Assembly (NCBI GenBank): GCA_023663505.1
Contig: JAMPHH010000017.1
Span: 1 to 60,606 of the forward strand
Length of the DNA stretch: 60,606 nt
Reading direction: 5' to 3'
From: Muribaculum sp.
GTDB lineage: Bacteria; Bacillota; Clostridia; Lachnospirales; Lachnospiraceae
A program made the translations under genes and the position numbers. Positions 34,277 through 42,048 of this stretch are shown here, piece by piece. Position 1 is the stretch's first letter. Every line of letters begins with the position of its first letter. The notes under the pieces are model-generated. The model was not told the origin of the DNA and searched no databases. It worked only from the letters and a program-made list of their open reading frames with translations.

Positions 34277-34305
34277 ATAATATATCAGAGGAGAGGTATT
34301 ATATT

Positions 34306-35187
34306 ATGAAGGTAAGGGTAACCAACCAGATTTTGGAACAGAAGATAAACAGTAATAATAGGGATAGACAACTGCTCGACATAGTGTTGGGGAATAAGAC
34401 CCCGAAGGCAAAGAGAGATACTTTTGTGAGAAGCAATAATGAAGAAGTTTATTTTAGTACCTATGCTGCAAGCAGTGGAAAGAAAACGAACTTTATATCT
34501 AAAGATGTTCTGGCGTTTATCAATAACAACCAGTCATGTGTTCAGTGGACGGAAACTGAAATATTTCTGCGCGATGGAAGGTCATTTGCCATCGATCAGA
34601 TTCCTCATATTGACACATCAGGCTTGCAAGAGATAAAGGCGGAGGGAAACTGCATTGATTTTGGCGTGAACAAATATTTTAAATATGTGTCCAAAGATGG
34701 AGGGGAGCATTATCTATATACTGATGACCATTTAACAGGTTCCATATTCTCGGAGTATTTAAAGGGCGAGCCATATGACGGGGTGTTGGAACGTTACTCT
34801 AGGTTCTGGAATTATATTGGTAAGGCTAAACACACTACATATATTGCGGAGAGTTTTTCCTTAGATGAAGTAAAGAGTTATCTTGAGGAAGCGGGCATAC
34901 AGCCGGGGTTCTTTACGGTGAAGATGGGGGATACGGAAACGACCAGATTTTATACTACTGGAGAGTACACCACATTGGTTTATACAAAGGAGCGGTATGA
35001 TGAGAAATATGAGAGCCTGACTAAGTATGGGAGGCATCTTTGTCAGTATGAGCCGGGAAGTGTGTTTAAAATCAACGGGAATGAATATGTGCTTAGCGAA
35101 AACCACACATTGGATATACCATATGGGGAGGATATTTTTGTCCTTGATTATCCTGAGAATTATAGATTTGGAGAAAAAATATACTAA
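34306..35187 (+). CDS. Protein of unknown function
   Basis: 293 residues, no signal peptide, not recognised. Mixed alpha/beta with many aromatic residues: NQSCVQWTETEIFLRDGRSF, YFKYVSKDGGEHYLYTDDH, EEAGIQPGFFTVKMGDTETT. CAGAGGAGAGG precedes ATG 34306; the frame open from 34231 runs through the hairpin and is not used. It lies between secreted-protein genes and may be cargo of the same accessory locus. Confidence 0.55.
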   Translation: MKVRVTNQILEQKINSNNRDRQLLDIVLGNKTPKAKRDTFVRSNNEEVYFSTYAASSGKKTNFISKDVLAFINNNQSCVQWTETEIFLRDGRSFAIDQIPHIDTSGLQEIKAEGNCIDFGVNKYFKYVSKDGGEHYLYTDDHLTGSIFSEYLKGEPYDGVLERYSRFWNYIGKAKHTTYIAESFSLDEVKSYLEEAGIQPGFFTVKMGDTETTRFYTTGEYTTLVYTKERYDEKYESLTKYGRHLCQYEPGSVFKINGNEYVLSENHTLDIPYGEDIFVLDYPENYRFGEKIY

Positions 35188-35235
35188 TGGCGTTTTTGGG
35201 TGATTTGCCCCTGACCGTGCGGATTTCATATATGG

Positions 35236-35372
35236 ACAATGGTAGTCGAAAGTGAAAAATGATGCGGCGGTATTGTGGAGAAAACCTGTGATATATGGGG
35301 GTATATACATGCTTGTATATTTGGCTATGAAGGAAATAAAGCTCCGTTATCAATATAGATGCGAAATGTGTC
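35236..35372 (+). repeat. Duplicated leader, blocks 1b and 2b fused
   Basis: Block 35236-35329 copies 31264-31357 and block 35330-35372 copies 32605-32647, joined without any intervening base. The sigma ATG (at 35309) with its ribosome site is retained and is in frame with the lipoprotein gene that follows. Confidence 0.85.
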
Positions 35373-35395
35373 AGATAGTGCGAAGGAGAAGAGTT

Positions 35396-37306
35396 ATGAA
35401 AAGCATGAAAAAAACCATTATGGCATGTGTTGCCTTCTTATTGCTATTGTGTGGGTGCTCCTCGGCGAAGGCAGAGCAGGAATATCCGACTTATTTTCAA
35501 CCCGCCGTCACGCAACTGGAAGCTGCTTTTGAGGAATGGGGCGAGAATCAGAAGGGACAGCCGTTTTATGATTTTTTTGAGCCCGCATTCCGAGATTTCG
35601 GGCTGTCGTGCGTCGGGTCGGCGAAGGACGGGATATTCAGGTGCTGCAAGGGCGGCGCGTGTTGGGTTTTTGACTTGAGTGAGCAGTACAACGCCGTGGC
35701 GGGGGAGGAGGAGTATTATTGGTGGAATCCCGTGGCGATTTACCAAGCTGAAGGGGAGGAACGCGTTTATATCAGTTGGAGCGCAAGCGGTACGCCGCCC
35801 ACCGATGACACACCACAGTTCCTCCTTTTGAGCTTTCCCGCAGGGAGACCATGGGAGCGCGAGGCGAGGTTTTTCCAGAAGCCCCCAATCGGGGGCGAGG
35901 GTTTCTGGGAACCGTCATGTTGTCTTGTGGGCGACGATTTTTACTTCATGGACTGGAGCGATACGATAGCGTTCAACATGCAGACGGGAGAGCTTCGAGA
36001 TATCTACCCGAAGCTTGGCGTGGTGGGGAATTGCGCGGTCAGGTTTATGGGGGAGAAAGATCTTGAGCACACGGGCATAAACGGGTTCCTTTACGAGCAG
36101 GACGGAGTGGAGGTGTATTGCGCCTATGTTGATGACGACTGGGACGAGATGGAGGGGTATGTCTTCGTGGCGTTCCAAGACGGGGAGCCGATAGCCTGCA
36201 TGGGAGCCGACGTGTCGGGGGAAGCCCTGCGCATAGAAATGATAGAGGTGGACGAGAGTGGTGCGGGTGGCGGCATCAACGATGAGATGATTGTGCAGAT
36301 TGAAGCCGCGTGGGATTATGTGGACGTGGAAATTCCCAACTTGCCCAAGGGCGCGGTTGTGCATGTAATCACGGAAAAAGGCGTCTATTACGAGACGGTC
36401 AAGGGCACGGAGAACTCCGAAGCGGAGCAGACATTGGAAAAGGAGTTCCATTTTCTGGATTATTCAGGTAATGACCAGATACTTTTACACAAAAAGGTTT
36501 CATATGCCTATAACTATACCACGATGAAGGCTGGCGACCATATGATTCTGTGTGATTCGACGGGGGAGGGGATAGAGGTCATACGATTATCTTCGGAGGG
36601 AGACATCGAAACACTATTTACCCAAACAAGCCCAAGGGTTCCGAATATACAAAGCCATGGGAGGTACGTGGCGAGTATACGCCATAATGACACAGCGGAT
36701 TCCGATATGATGGAACATACCCTTGTGTTGCGGGATACGGTGAGCGGTGTGGAAAAAGTGATTTACAGCGCATTAATGGACTACCAAAAAGGAATCGGGG
36801 AGATTGTAGGCTGTGTTTCCATGAACGATGAGACGGTTTGCTTTACCCTGAATAAAGGTTACGGGGATAAGGAAAGCGAGACCACGCTGTGTTTGTATGA
36901 TATCGGAAGTGAAGAAATCGTCGGGGAAATCCCGTTGCGGACACGCGCATATTATGCTGCCTATGGAGGGGCTGAAGCGGGTTTATTGTTGTCGGGAATG
37001 ACTGGTTTTAAAGCGGGCTCCGTGGGGCGTATAGAAGATGGAGCTTATGTGGAAATGTCAAAAATTCCGCTAATTTCCACTTCAATAATGATTCAGGACG
37101 GCATTTATACGGAGGGCGGATATTATTTCACCACGTATCATGCCGCGTATTATTGGGACACGAGGGCGAACAAGGTCTATGTGTATGATTATCAATGGGC
37201 TGAAAACAAGAAGTCGAGGGTTTCATTATCCGAGAACGGGGTCGCATATGTGCTTCGTGACGGGGAGAGGACAGTCATAAGAACTATGTCGGTGAATAGG
37301 GATTAA
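35396..37306 (+). CDS. Lipoprotein, beta-propeller-like
   Basis: 636 residues. The lipoprotein signal is KKTIMACVAFLLLLCGCSSA with the lipidated Cys in LLCGC. The body is strand-rich with repeated short modules (FLLLSFPAGRPWEREARFF, TTLCLYDIGSEEIVGEIP, YYWDTRANKVYVYDYQW), consistent with a beta-propeller or DUF5050-like fold. The function is unknown. I prefer ATG 35396 (AAGGAGAAGAG upstream). However, the duplicated sigma start at 35309 is in frame, so a product with 29 extra residues is possible and would hide the signal peptide. Confidence 0.7.
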   Translation: MKSMKKTIMACVAFLLLLCGCSSAKAEQEYPTYFQPAVTQLEAAFEEWGENQKGQPFYDFFEPAFRDFGLSCVGSAKDGIFRCCKGGACWVFDLSEQYNAVAGEEEYYWWNPVAIYQAEGEERVYISWSASGTPPTDDTPQFLLLSFPAGRPWEREARFFQKPPIGGEGFWEPSCCLVGDDFYFMDWSDTIAFNMQTGELRDIYPKLGVVGNCAVRFMGEKDLEHTGINGFLYEQDGVEVYCAYVDDDWDEMEGYVFVAFQDGEPIACMGADVSGEALRIEMIEVDESGAGGGINDEMIVQIEAAWDYVDVEIPNLPKGAVVHVITEKGVYYETVKGTENSEAEQTLEKEFHFLDYSGNDQILLHKKVSYAYNYTTMKAGDHMILCDSTGEGIEVIRLSSEGDIETLFTQTSPRVPNIQSHGRYVASIRHNDTADSDMMEHTLVLRDTVSGVEKVIYSALMDYQKGIGEIVGCVSMNDETVCFTLNKGYGDKESETTLCLYDIGSEEIVGEIPLRTRAYYAAYGGAEAGLLLSGMTGFKAGSVGRIEDGAYVEMSKIPLISTSIMIQDGIYTEGGYYFTTYHAAYYWDTRANKVYVYDYQWAENKKSRVSLSENGVAYVLRDGERTVIRTMSVNRD

Positions 37307-37391
37307 GGGGAGCTGCCACAAACTTATTTATTTTAAGCCTCTGCATGAAAATTAAGAAATATACGTGGCATATAAAATTCTGGAATGGCAG

Positions 37392-37430
37392 AAGCCCCGA
37401 GATTAGCATATACGTTAATCTTGGGGCTTA
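37392..37430 (+). terminator. Hairpin after the lipoprotein gene
   Basis: AAGCCCCGAGATTA pairs with TAATCTTGGGGCTT (one G-T wobble) around a 10-nt loop. There is only a weak T-run. Confidence 0.5.
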
Positions 37431-37520
37431 ACACATGGTCTCGCCAGATTATCTGCGTTGGCAGTGGTCGGTGACAATGGGGAATTATTTAAGATTTTAT
37501 GAACTATTTATTGTCACATC

Positions 37521-37548
37521 TTGCAAAACTTTGTTGCTATGGTACAAT
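37521..37548 (+). promoter_or_regulatory. Toxin promoter, locus 2
   Basis: TTGCAA (37521-37526), 16-nt spacer, TACAAT (37543-37548). It is followed directly by the conserved 5' sequence GGTGTTGCCAAAACGGGTAG. Confidence 0.65.
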
Positions 37549-37639
37549 ATATATGGGTGTTGCCAAAACGGGTAGCGGTTCGCCTTTTGCCAAATGAGTA
37601 CATTTGAGGGCTTCCAGTATCATGGGAGGTGATACAAAT

Positions 37640-37820
37640 ATGTGGAGTGCACATATTGGGAAAATAAAGTGAAGGGTAAGTTCTATTGGTGTTTGGAATG
37701 ATTTTGGAGCTTGTCGGTATTGTAGTGACAGTTATCAGCATCATCGTCACAGTGATCAGTATCCGGCAGACCGGAAGAAATAAAAAACATCAAAAAAGCA
37801 ACCGCCCTGACCAAAGTTAG
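37640..37820 (+). pseudogene. Type I toxin-like peptide gene, copy 2 (frameshifted)
   Basis: The ATG next to the ribosome site GGGAGG (37640) opens a frame that stops after 10 codons. A second frame from ATG 37698 encodes 40 residues (MILELVGIVVTVISIIVTVI, then SIRQTGRNKKHQKSNRPDQS), nearly identical to the membrane segment and tail of the peptide at 13584-13748. Aligning the two loci shows one base missing here between the start region and the membrane segment. Copy 2 is thus inactivated or uses the internal start. The orientation is opposite to copy 1. Confidence 0.65.
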
Positions 37821-37883
37821 GTTGCTTTTTTGAGTTGCCACAACTGAGGCGAACCGTTGCTTTACGGTAACACCTTTTCTTTT
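37793..37883 (-). ncRNA. Putative antisense (antitoxin) RNA, locus 2
   Basis: The minus-strand promoter TTGACG-17-TAAGAT (37890-37918) drives a predicted 90-nt RNA ending at the bidirectional terminator (AAAAAAGCAAC, 37793-37803, with GTTGCTTTTTT, 37821-37831). Its 5' end carries AGGTGTTACCGTAAAGCAAC, as in locus 1. Confidence 0.6.
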
Positions 37884-37953
37884 AAGGATATCTTAACACT
37901 TATCAGCACCTCCGTCAACAATTTTTTGTCCATGTGCTATATGCTATATGTAC

Positions 37954-37977
37954 GTTGCTTGCAGCGGGGTTATTGAC
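37954..37977 (+). repeat. REP-like hairpin fragment
   Basis: GTTGCTTGCAGCGGGGTTAT followed by TGAC is identical over 24 nt to 59703-59726, where it is part of a larger hairpin element. Here it is fused to a solute-binding-protein remnant. Confidence 0.7.
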
Positions 37978-38055
37978 TATGTGGGGGACAAGAGCGCAGG
38001 CGAGGTGGCTGAGATTATCCAGAACAGGGTGCAGAATTACCTGCATGAGCAGTGA
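37971..38055 (+). pseudogene. C-terminal remnant of an extracellular solute-binding protein
   Basis: The last 27 codons read IDYVGDKSAGEVAEIIQNRV then QNYLHEQ and a stop, typical of the C-terminal helix of family 1 sugar-binding lipoproteins of ABC importers. Everything upstream is missing; the remnant starts exactly at the REP-like hairpin. Confidence 0.55.
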
Positions 38056-38071
38056 ATTGCTGCAATATCCC

Positions 38072-38100
38072 TTGTAAATTATAGTATTGCAGTATATAAT
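38072..38100 (+). promoter_or_regulatory. Promoter of the antitoxin-like gene
   Basis: TTGTAA, 17-nt spacer, TATAAT, 63 bp upstream of the start codon. Confidence 0.65.
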
Positions 38101-38162
38101 AAATGCATGTTTTATGGAGTTTTACCACGGATAGAATTTGAAAATAGAAATGAGGCGATAAT

Positions 38163-38408
38163 ATGTCAACACTGCAAATGGAATTTATGAAAACAATAGA
38201 AGGATTATCCGATGATACTATGCGAATTTTACTAGAAGTAGTAAAACAGGTTGTACTTCCGTTAGATCATAAGGAGAATGTAGCCGCTTCATTTGAAAGC
38301 CAGAGTAAAGTGCGCAGAATAGGCAGCTTAAAAGGGCAGAGGCTTATCTCAGAGGAATATGACATAGATGAAAGCAACGCAGAAATTGCAAAAATGTTTG
38401 GGGTATAA
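38163..38408 (+). CDS. Orphan antitoxin-like protein
   Basis: 81 residues. A helical N-terminus (EFMKTIEGLSDDTMRILLEV) is followed by a linker and an extended acidic end (SEEYDIDESNAEIAKMFGV). This resembles the C-terminal toxin-wrapping tail of type II antitoxins of Lachnospiraceae. No toxin gene follows; the next gene is convergent. It could be a solitary antitoxin or a remnant of a module. Confidence 0.5.
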   Translation: MSTLQMEFMKTIEGLSDDTMRILLEVVKQVVLPLDHKENVAASFESQSKVRRIGSLKGQRLISEEYDIDESNAEIAKMFGV

Positions 38409-38432
38409 TGATGATATTTGTGCCCCTCAGAA

Positions 38433-39068
38433 TTAGGGGGCACAATCTCCCTGCAGCAGCGCGATGATTTGCTCTATGGCTTGGGGTTGAAGATAATTTT
38501 TCCCTTTTGTATGAATCACCCTGTCAATATCCGAAAGGCTGGAAATTATGTAGTTGCTGTCAACGGGGCTGTTTTGGTGGAGCAATATGACGTATCCTTC
38601 CACCCATACCTTATTCCAATGGCTTTGAAGATAATTTGCCAACAGATAAATCTGTCTTTTTACCTGTCGGATTGGATTTTTAACCTGCATTGCATACATA
38701 TTTCCGTAATCTGTGATTTTTATTTTCTGCCATTCGTAATCATCTTCATCTCCAATCAGTTGTCCGCTGTAATTCTTGACCTCAAAAATAAATACCCCAA
38801 ATCTGTTGACCACGATACAGTCCATTTCTGCCTGCCTGTTGTCATATGATATTTTAATGTTTGTGAGCAGATGATCGCCGTCCCTGAGAATCCGGCTAAT
38901 CATTTCCGCCGCAATTTCTTCTCCCTGCCTGCCCGCTCGTCTGCTTGCGGATTCAAATGTCCGGTTCAGGGAGAACAGCCATTTTATAAATGCGACAAAT
39001 AACGATATGCACACAACAATCAACAAAATCGCTATTATTATGGTGGTCATTTCCCACTTTAGTTCCAT
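38433..39068 (-). CDS. NERD-domain membrane protein
   Basis: 211 residues. A membrane segment at about 8-30 (TIIIAILLIVVCISLFVAF) is followed by a NERD domain: RAGRQGEEIAAEMISRILR, then QAEMDCIVVNRFGVFIFEVK and NYSGQL. This contains the nuclease-like Glu, Asp and ExK residues. NERD proteins are thought to act on DNA or RNA, but functions are poorly known. ATG 39068 follows GAGGAAG; the longer frame from 39146 lacks a ribosome site. The gene is convergent with the antitoxin-like gene. Confidence 0.78.
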   Translation of the reverse strand: MELKWEMTTIIIAILLIVVCISLFVAFIKWLFSLNRTFESASRRAGRQGEEIAAEMISRILRDGDHLLTNIKISYDNRQAEMDCIVVNRFGVFIFEVKNYSGQLIGDEDDYEWQKIKITDYGNMYAMQVKNPIRQVKRQIYLLANYLQSHWNKVWVEGYVILLHQNSPVDSNYIISSLSDIDRVIHTKGKNYLQPQAIEQIIALLQGDCAP

Positions 39069-39283
39069 ATATTTTCTTCCTCGTCGTGTTTCTTTTCGCT
39101 TCCTGCCACCTGCAGCAATACGCATTTCGGTTCCCGTACAACTCACTAATTGCCATTCTTTTTACTTATTATAAATCCCAACACCAAAATTTACAAGATT
39201 TTCGGGAAATTATAACAAATTGCAACAGCTCAACCACAAAATAATTTACAAGTCATACATATCTGCTTAGTACCGATACCGAG

Positions 39284-39508
39284 GCGGGAGAGGACTGGGA
39301 GGGTTTTGGCGGACTTCGGCGTAGGTTGGAGCGTTTTCTTATAGTGCGTCAGGAAAACAGGGTGAAATGCGCACGGATGCGCATTTCAGGCTTTATGGTG
39401 CATGGATGCACCTTAAAGCCGACCCGAAAACTGCAATCCCCCTCCCCGCACTATTAGAAAACACCCAACCGCAGCCCGTCCGCCAAAACCCTCCCAGTCC
39501 TCTCCCGC
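39284..39508 (+). repeat. Structured palindromic element, copy 3 of 3
   Basis: Arms 39284-39348 and 39447-39508. The outer 30 bp pair perfectly (GCGGGAGAGGACTGGGAGGG), differing from copy 2 with compensating changes. Hairpin A is at 39364-39387 and hairpin B at 39389-39420. It lies about 125 bp upstream of tRNA-Trp. Confidence 0.85.
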
Positions 39509-39575
39509 CGACCCACCGCACTATGATTTGAAGGCTGAGTCGCCGCAGAAAATTGCAAGAATTTTATTTTACTCC

Positions 39576-39604
39576 TTGCGAAGAACAAAACCTTGTGCTA
39601 TAAT
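39576..39604 (+). promoter_or_regulatory. tRNA-Trp promoter
   Basis: TTGCGA, 17-nt spacer, TATAAT, 30 bp before the tRNA. Confidence 0.75.
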
Positions 39605-39634
39605 ATAGTTCGTTGGTGATTCACCGACATAGAT

Positions 39635-39705
39635 AGAGGAATAGTACAGCGGTAGTGCGGCGGTCTCCAAAACCGTTAACGGGGGTTCGATTCCCTCTTC
39701 CTCTG
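39635..39705 (+). tRNA. tRNA-Trp (CCA anticodon)
   Basis: Acceptor stem AGAGGAA/TTCCTCT, anticodon arm CGGT-CTCCAAA-ACCG with anticodon CCA, T arm GGGGG-TTCGATT-CCCTC, discriminator G. The CCA end is not encoded. 71 nt. Confidence 0.95.
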
Positions 39706-39711
39706 CGATGA

Positions 39712-39750
39712 CCTGAAGCCTTTGTTTACAAGGGTTTCGGGTTTTCTTTT
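39712..39750 (+). terminator. Terminator of tRNA-Trp
   Basis: CCTGAAGCCTTTG pairs with the region AAGGGTTTCGGG (with G-T wobbles), followed by TTTTCTTTT. Confidence 0.7.
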
Positions 39751-39777
39751 GCGTTTTGGCAGAATAGGAGGTTTCTT

Positions 39778-40185
39778 ATGACACAGGAGGAACAATTGGC
39801 GCTTGCAATGCAGACCTTGGAGAATTATGTGCGGGAGTTGGCGGCTGCCGCGGGGGAGAGCGAGGAATACGCAGCCGACCTGTGGCGGCGGATACAGACC
39901 TCGACGGGCGTGCTGAGAGAGCTGGCTTACTATCACGATTATAGGGAGATCTGGGGAGAATATAAGGTGGCAGGGTATTCTCTGGCAGATATTCTGGTTT
40001 GGCAGGTGGATCACTTCAAGGCATATCTCGACCGCCATGACGAGGTAAACCGTTGGCACCCGGAGAGACTGCTTTTGCAGTCCTTGGACGTGATGCTGCA
40101 GATGGAGGTTGACCCCGCGCCTTTTACGGAGAAGCTGCAGGGCGAGAGCGGTACGGATTATGTTGGAAAATTCAGGGAATACTAG
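39778..40185 (+). CDS. Conserved helical protein of unknown function
   Basis: 135 residues, soluble, helical and acidic. The N-terminal helix is EEQLALAMQTLENYVRELAA. The centre has AYYHDYREIWGEYKVAGYSL and ADILVWQVDHFKAYLDRHDE. Not assigned to a family. AATAGGAGGTTTCTT precedes the ATG. It sits between tRNA-Trp and the antiporter operon. Confidence 0.65.
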   Translation: MTQEEQLALAMQTLENYVRELAAAAGESEEYAADLWRRIQTSTGVLRELAYYHDYREIWGEYKVAGYSLADILVWQVDHFKAYLDRHDEVNRWHPERLLLQSLDVMLQMEVDPAPFTEKLQGESGTDYVGKFREY

Positions 40186-40201
40186 ACTCAAAATTTTTTC
40201 T

Positions 40202-40230
40202 TTGATTTTTGTATTTGATTGATGTAAAAT
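40202..40230 (+). promoter_or_regulatory. Promoter of the Mrp-like operon
   Basis: TTGATT, 17-nt spacer, TAAAAT, 37 bp upstream of the first gene. Confidence 0.5.
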
Positions 40231-40266
40231 ATATTGGAACAATTTGGACGAAGGAGTGGTAGAGAC

Positions 40267-40734
40267 ATGTATCTATTATTTTTTCTGATATGGATTGTCT
40301 TTAACGGAAGGTTTACTTGGGAGATTGCCGCCTTTGGCGCGGTGCTTGCGGGGGTGATGTATTGGTTTATCTGCAGGTTCCTGAGCTACAGACCTGTGAT
40401 GGACATTTGGTTGTGCAGGAAATCTTGGGGGATTCTGCACTATATTTTTGTGCTGATAAGGGAGATCGTGAAGGCGAACCTGACGGTGATCGGCATGATT
40501 TTCTCATCAAAATATGAACTGGAGCCCGTGGTGGTGCGTTTTAAGGTCAATCTGAAAACCAATGCCGCGAGGGTGGCGTTGGCGGATTCCATAACGCTGA
40601 CCCCGGGGACCATAACGGTTTCTCAGCGGTCAGGAGAATATATTGTGCATTGTCTGGACAAGAGTCTTGCGGAGGGGCTTGACCGATCTGTGTTTGTGGA
40701 GCTCTTGGAGCGTTTGGAAGGAGATGGGACGTGA
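40267..40734 (+). CDS. Na+/H+ antiporter subunit E (MrpE/MnhE-like)
   Basis: 155 residues. Two N-terminal membrane segments (LLFFLIWIVFNGRFTWEIAA; ILHYIFVLIREIVKANLTV) are followed by a soluble end with SITLTPGTITVSQRSGEYIV, the conserved LTPGT element of MrpE. It is the first gene of a ten-gene membrane complex operon. ATG 40267 is placed after AAGGAGTGG. Confidence 0.9.
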   Translation: MYLLFFLIWIVFNGRFTWEIAAFGAVLAGVMYWFICRFLSYRPVMDIWLCRKSWGILHYIFVLIREIVKANLTVIGMIFSSKYELEPVVVRFKVNLKTNAARVALADSITLTPGTITVSQRSGEYIVHCLDKSLAEGLDRSVFVELLERLEGDGT

Positions 40735-41255
40735 TGGCGGAGAATGTGGGTATGTTTATCCAAGCACAGAGGGGAATCTTTCTGGTGATGATGGTTGTTC
40801 TGGCGCTATTGTTCTTTGTCTGTCTGGTGCGGGCGGTGATGGGTCCCCGTGTGGCGGACAGACTGGTGGCGGTGAATATGGTGGGTACTATGGTTATGGT
40901 GATGATCGCGGTGCTGTCCATGTATCTCGGGGAAGATTATCTGTTGGATATCTGTTTGATCTACGCTATGGTGAGCTTTTTGGCTGTCATCGTGCTGACA
41001 AAGGTGTATATCGGCATATATGAGGAGCAGCACCCGGAGCCCGAGGATATGGGAGGAGAGTATCCGTCGGCTGCAGAGGGGAAGCTGCGGAATATGACGG
41101 AGGACCGCGGGGGAGAGAAGGCTCTGTCTGCTGTCGGGGCGAAGGCTCAGGATATGGCGGCAGACGGGAACGCAGCCGCGGGCAGGAAGCCGCAGGACGC
41201 GGCAGGGCAGTATGCGGCGGACGGCGCGGTTCAGAGGAAAGAGGTGGGCGTATGA
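40734..41255 (+). CDS. Antiporter subunit F (MrpF/MnhF-like) with long hydrophilic tail
   Basis: 173 residues. Three membrane segments occupy the first 100 residues. The F-subunit motif is RAVMGPRVADRLVAVNMVGT, followed by DICLIYAMVSFLAVIVLTKV. The last 70 residues are an Ala/Gly/Glu-rich tail not found in typical MrpF of about 90-100 residues. It overlaps mrpE as TGATG and the next gene by 4 nt. Confidence 0.88.
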   Translation: MAENVGMFIQAQRGIFLVMMVVLALLFFVCLVRAVMGPRVADRLVAVNMVGTMVMVMIAVLSMYLGEDYLLDICLIYAMVSFLAVIVLTKVYIGIYEEQHPEPEDMGGEYPSAAEGKLRNMTEDRGGEKALSAVGAKAQDMAADGNAAAGRKPQDAAGQYAADGAVQRKEVGV

Positions 41256-41773
41256 GTGCTTGGGAATGGGTCAGGCTCATTGCGGGCGGCGCTTTGCTCC
41301 TGTGTGGTCTGGTGATCTTTGTGGTGGAAGTGTACGGAGTGTTTCATTTTAAATATGTGTTGAACAGAATGCATGCGGCAGCTTTGGGGGACACCTTGGG
41401 GATTGCCTGTTGTATGTTGGGGCTGATGGTGTTGTCCGGTCTTAACTTCGCCACGGTCAAGATGGCGTTGGTCATCGTATTCCTGTGGTTCGCTTCCCCG
41501 GTGTCCTCGCATCTGTTGGCGAGAATGGAAGCCGCCACCAACGAGAGACTGGGTGAGTATTGTGAGGTTTATGAGGAGCTTGAGACACTGGAGGCAGAGC
41601 TGAAGGCGATGGACGAAACGAATGCGGACAAGCCTGATGAGGCAAAGGCGAATGCAGGGTCGAATGCGGGCAAGCCCGATGTAGCAAAGGCGAATGCAAG
41701 GTCGAATGCGGGCAAGCCTGATGCGGGCAAGCTCGATGCAGTAAATGAAAATGGAGAGGGGGAGGAGTCATGA
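41252..41773 (+). CDS. Antiporter subunit G (MrpG/MnhG-like) with repeat tail
   Basis: 173 residues. Three membrane segments, with VYGVFHFKYVLNRMHAAALG and DTLGIACCMLGLMVLSG of the PhaG/MnhG family and LVIVFLWFASPVSSHLLARM. The C-terminal 60 residues hold an imperfect repeat (DKPDEAKANAGSNAGKPDVA, then KANARSNAGKPDAGKLD), expanded beyond the usual length of about 110-120. It overlaps its neighbours by 4 nt on both sides. Confidence 0.88.
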   Translation: MSAWEWVRLIAGGALLLCGLVIFVVEVYGVFHFKYVLNRMHAAALGDTLGIACCMLGLMVLSGLNFATVKMALVIVFLWFASPVSSHLLARMEAATNERLGEYCEVYEELETLEAELKAMDETNADKPDEAKANAGSNAGKPDVAKANARSNAGKPDAGKLDAVNENGEGEES

Positions 41774-42048
41774 CAGTATTTCAGGGTATTTTGTTGTTGT
41801 TTTTGGTGGTTTGCGCCGTGTCCGTGAGTTTCTCCAAGAATCTCTTGAACTCGGTGTTGATTTATATGTCTTATTCCCTGATCATGTCAATTCTGTGGGT
41901 GACCTTGGAGTCGCCGGACTTGGCGATCACGGAAGCGGCGGTGGGCGCAGGCGTCACAAGTCTTTTGTTCTTTGCCACATTAAAGAAGATTCAAGCCATT
42001 AACACGCGGCGGGAGCAGGAGAAGAAGGAAGGGAAGGATCATGAGTAG
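41770..42048 (+). CDS. DUF4040/MbhD-like antiporter subunit
   Basis: 92 residues, three membrane segments. SYSLIMSILWVTLESPDLAI and TEAAVGAGVTSLLFFATLKK are hallmarks of the MbhD/DUF4040 family, which corresponds to part of the C-terminal region of Bacillus MrpA. A separate gene for this part is the arrangement of Mbh/Mbx-type modules. Confidence 0.85.
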   Translation: MTVFQGILLLFLVVCAVSVSFSKNLLNSVLIYMSYSLIMSILWVTLESPDLAITEAAVGAGVTSLLFFATLKKIQAINTRREQEKKEGKDHE

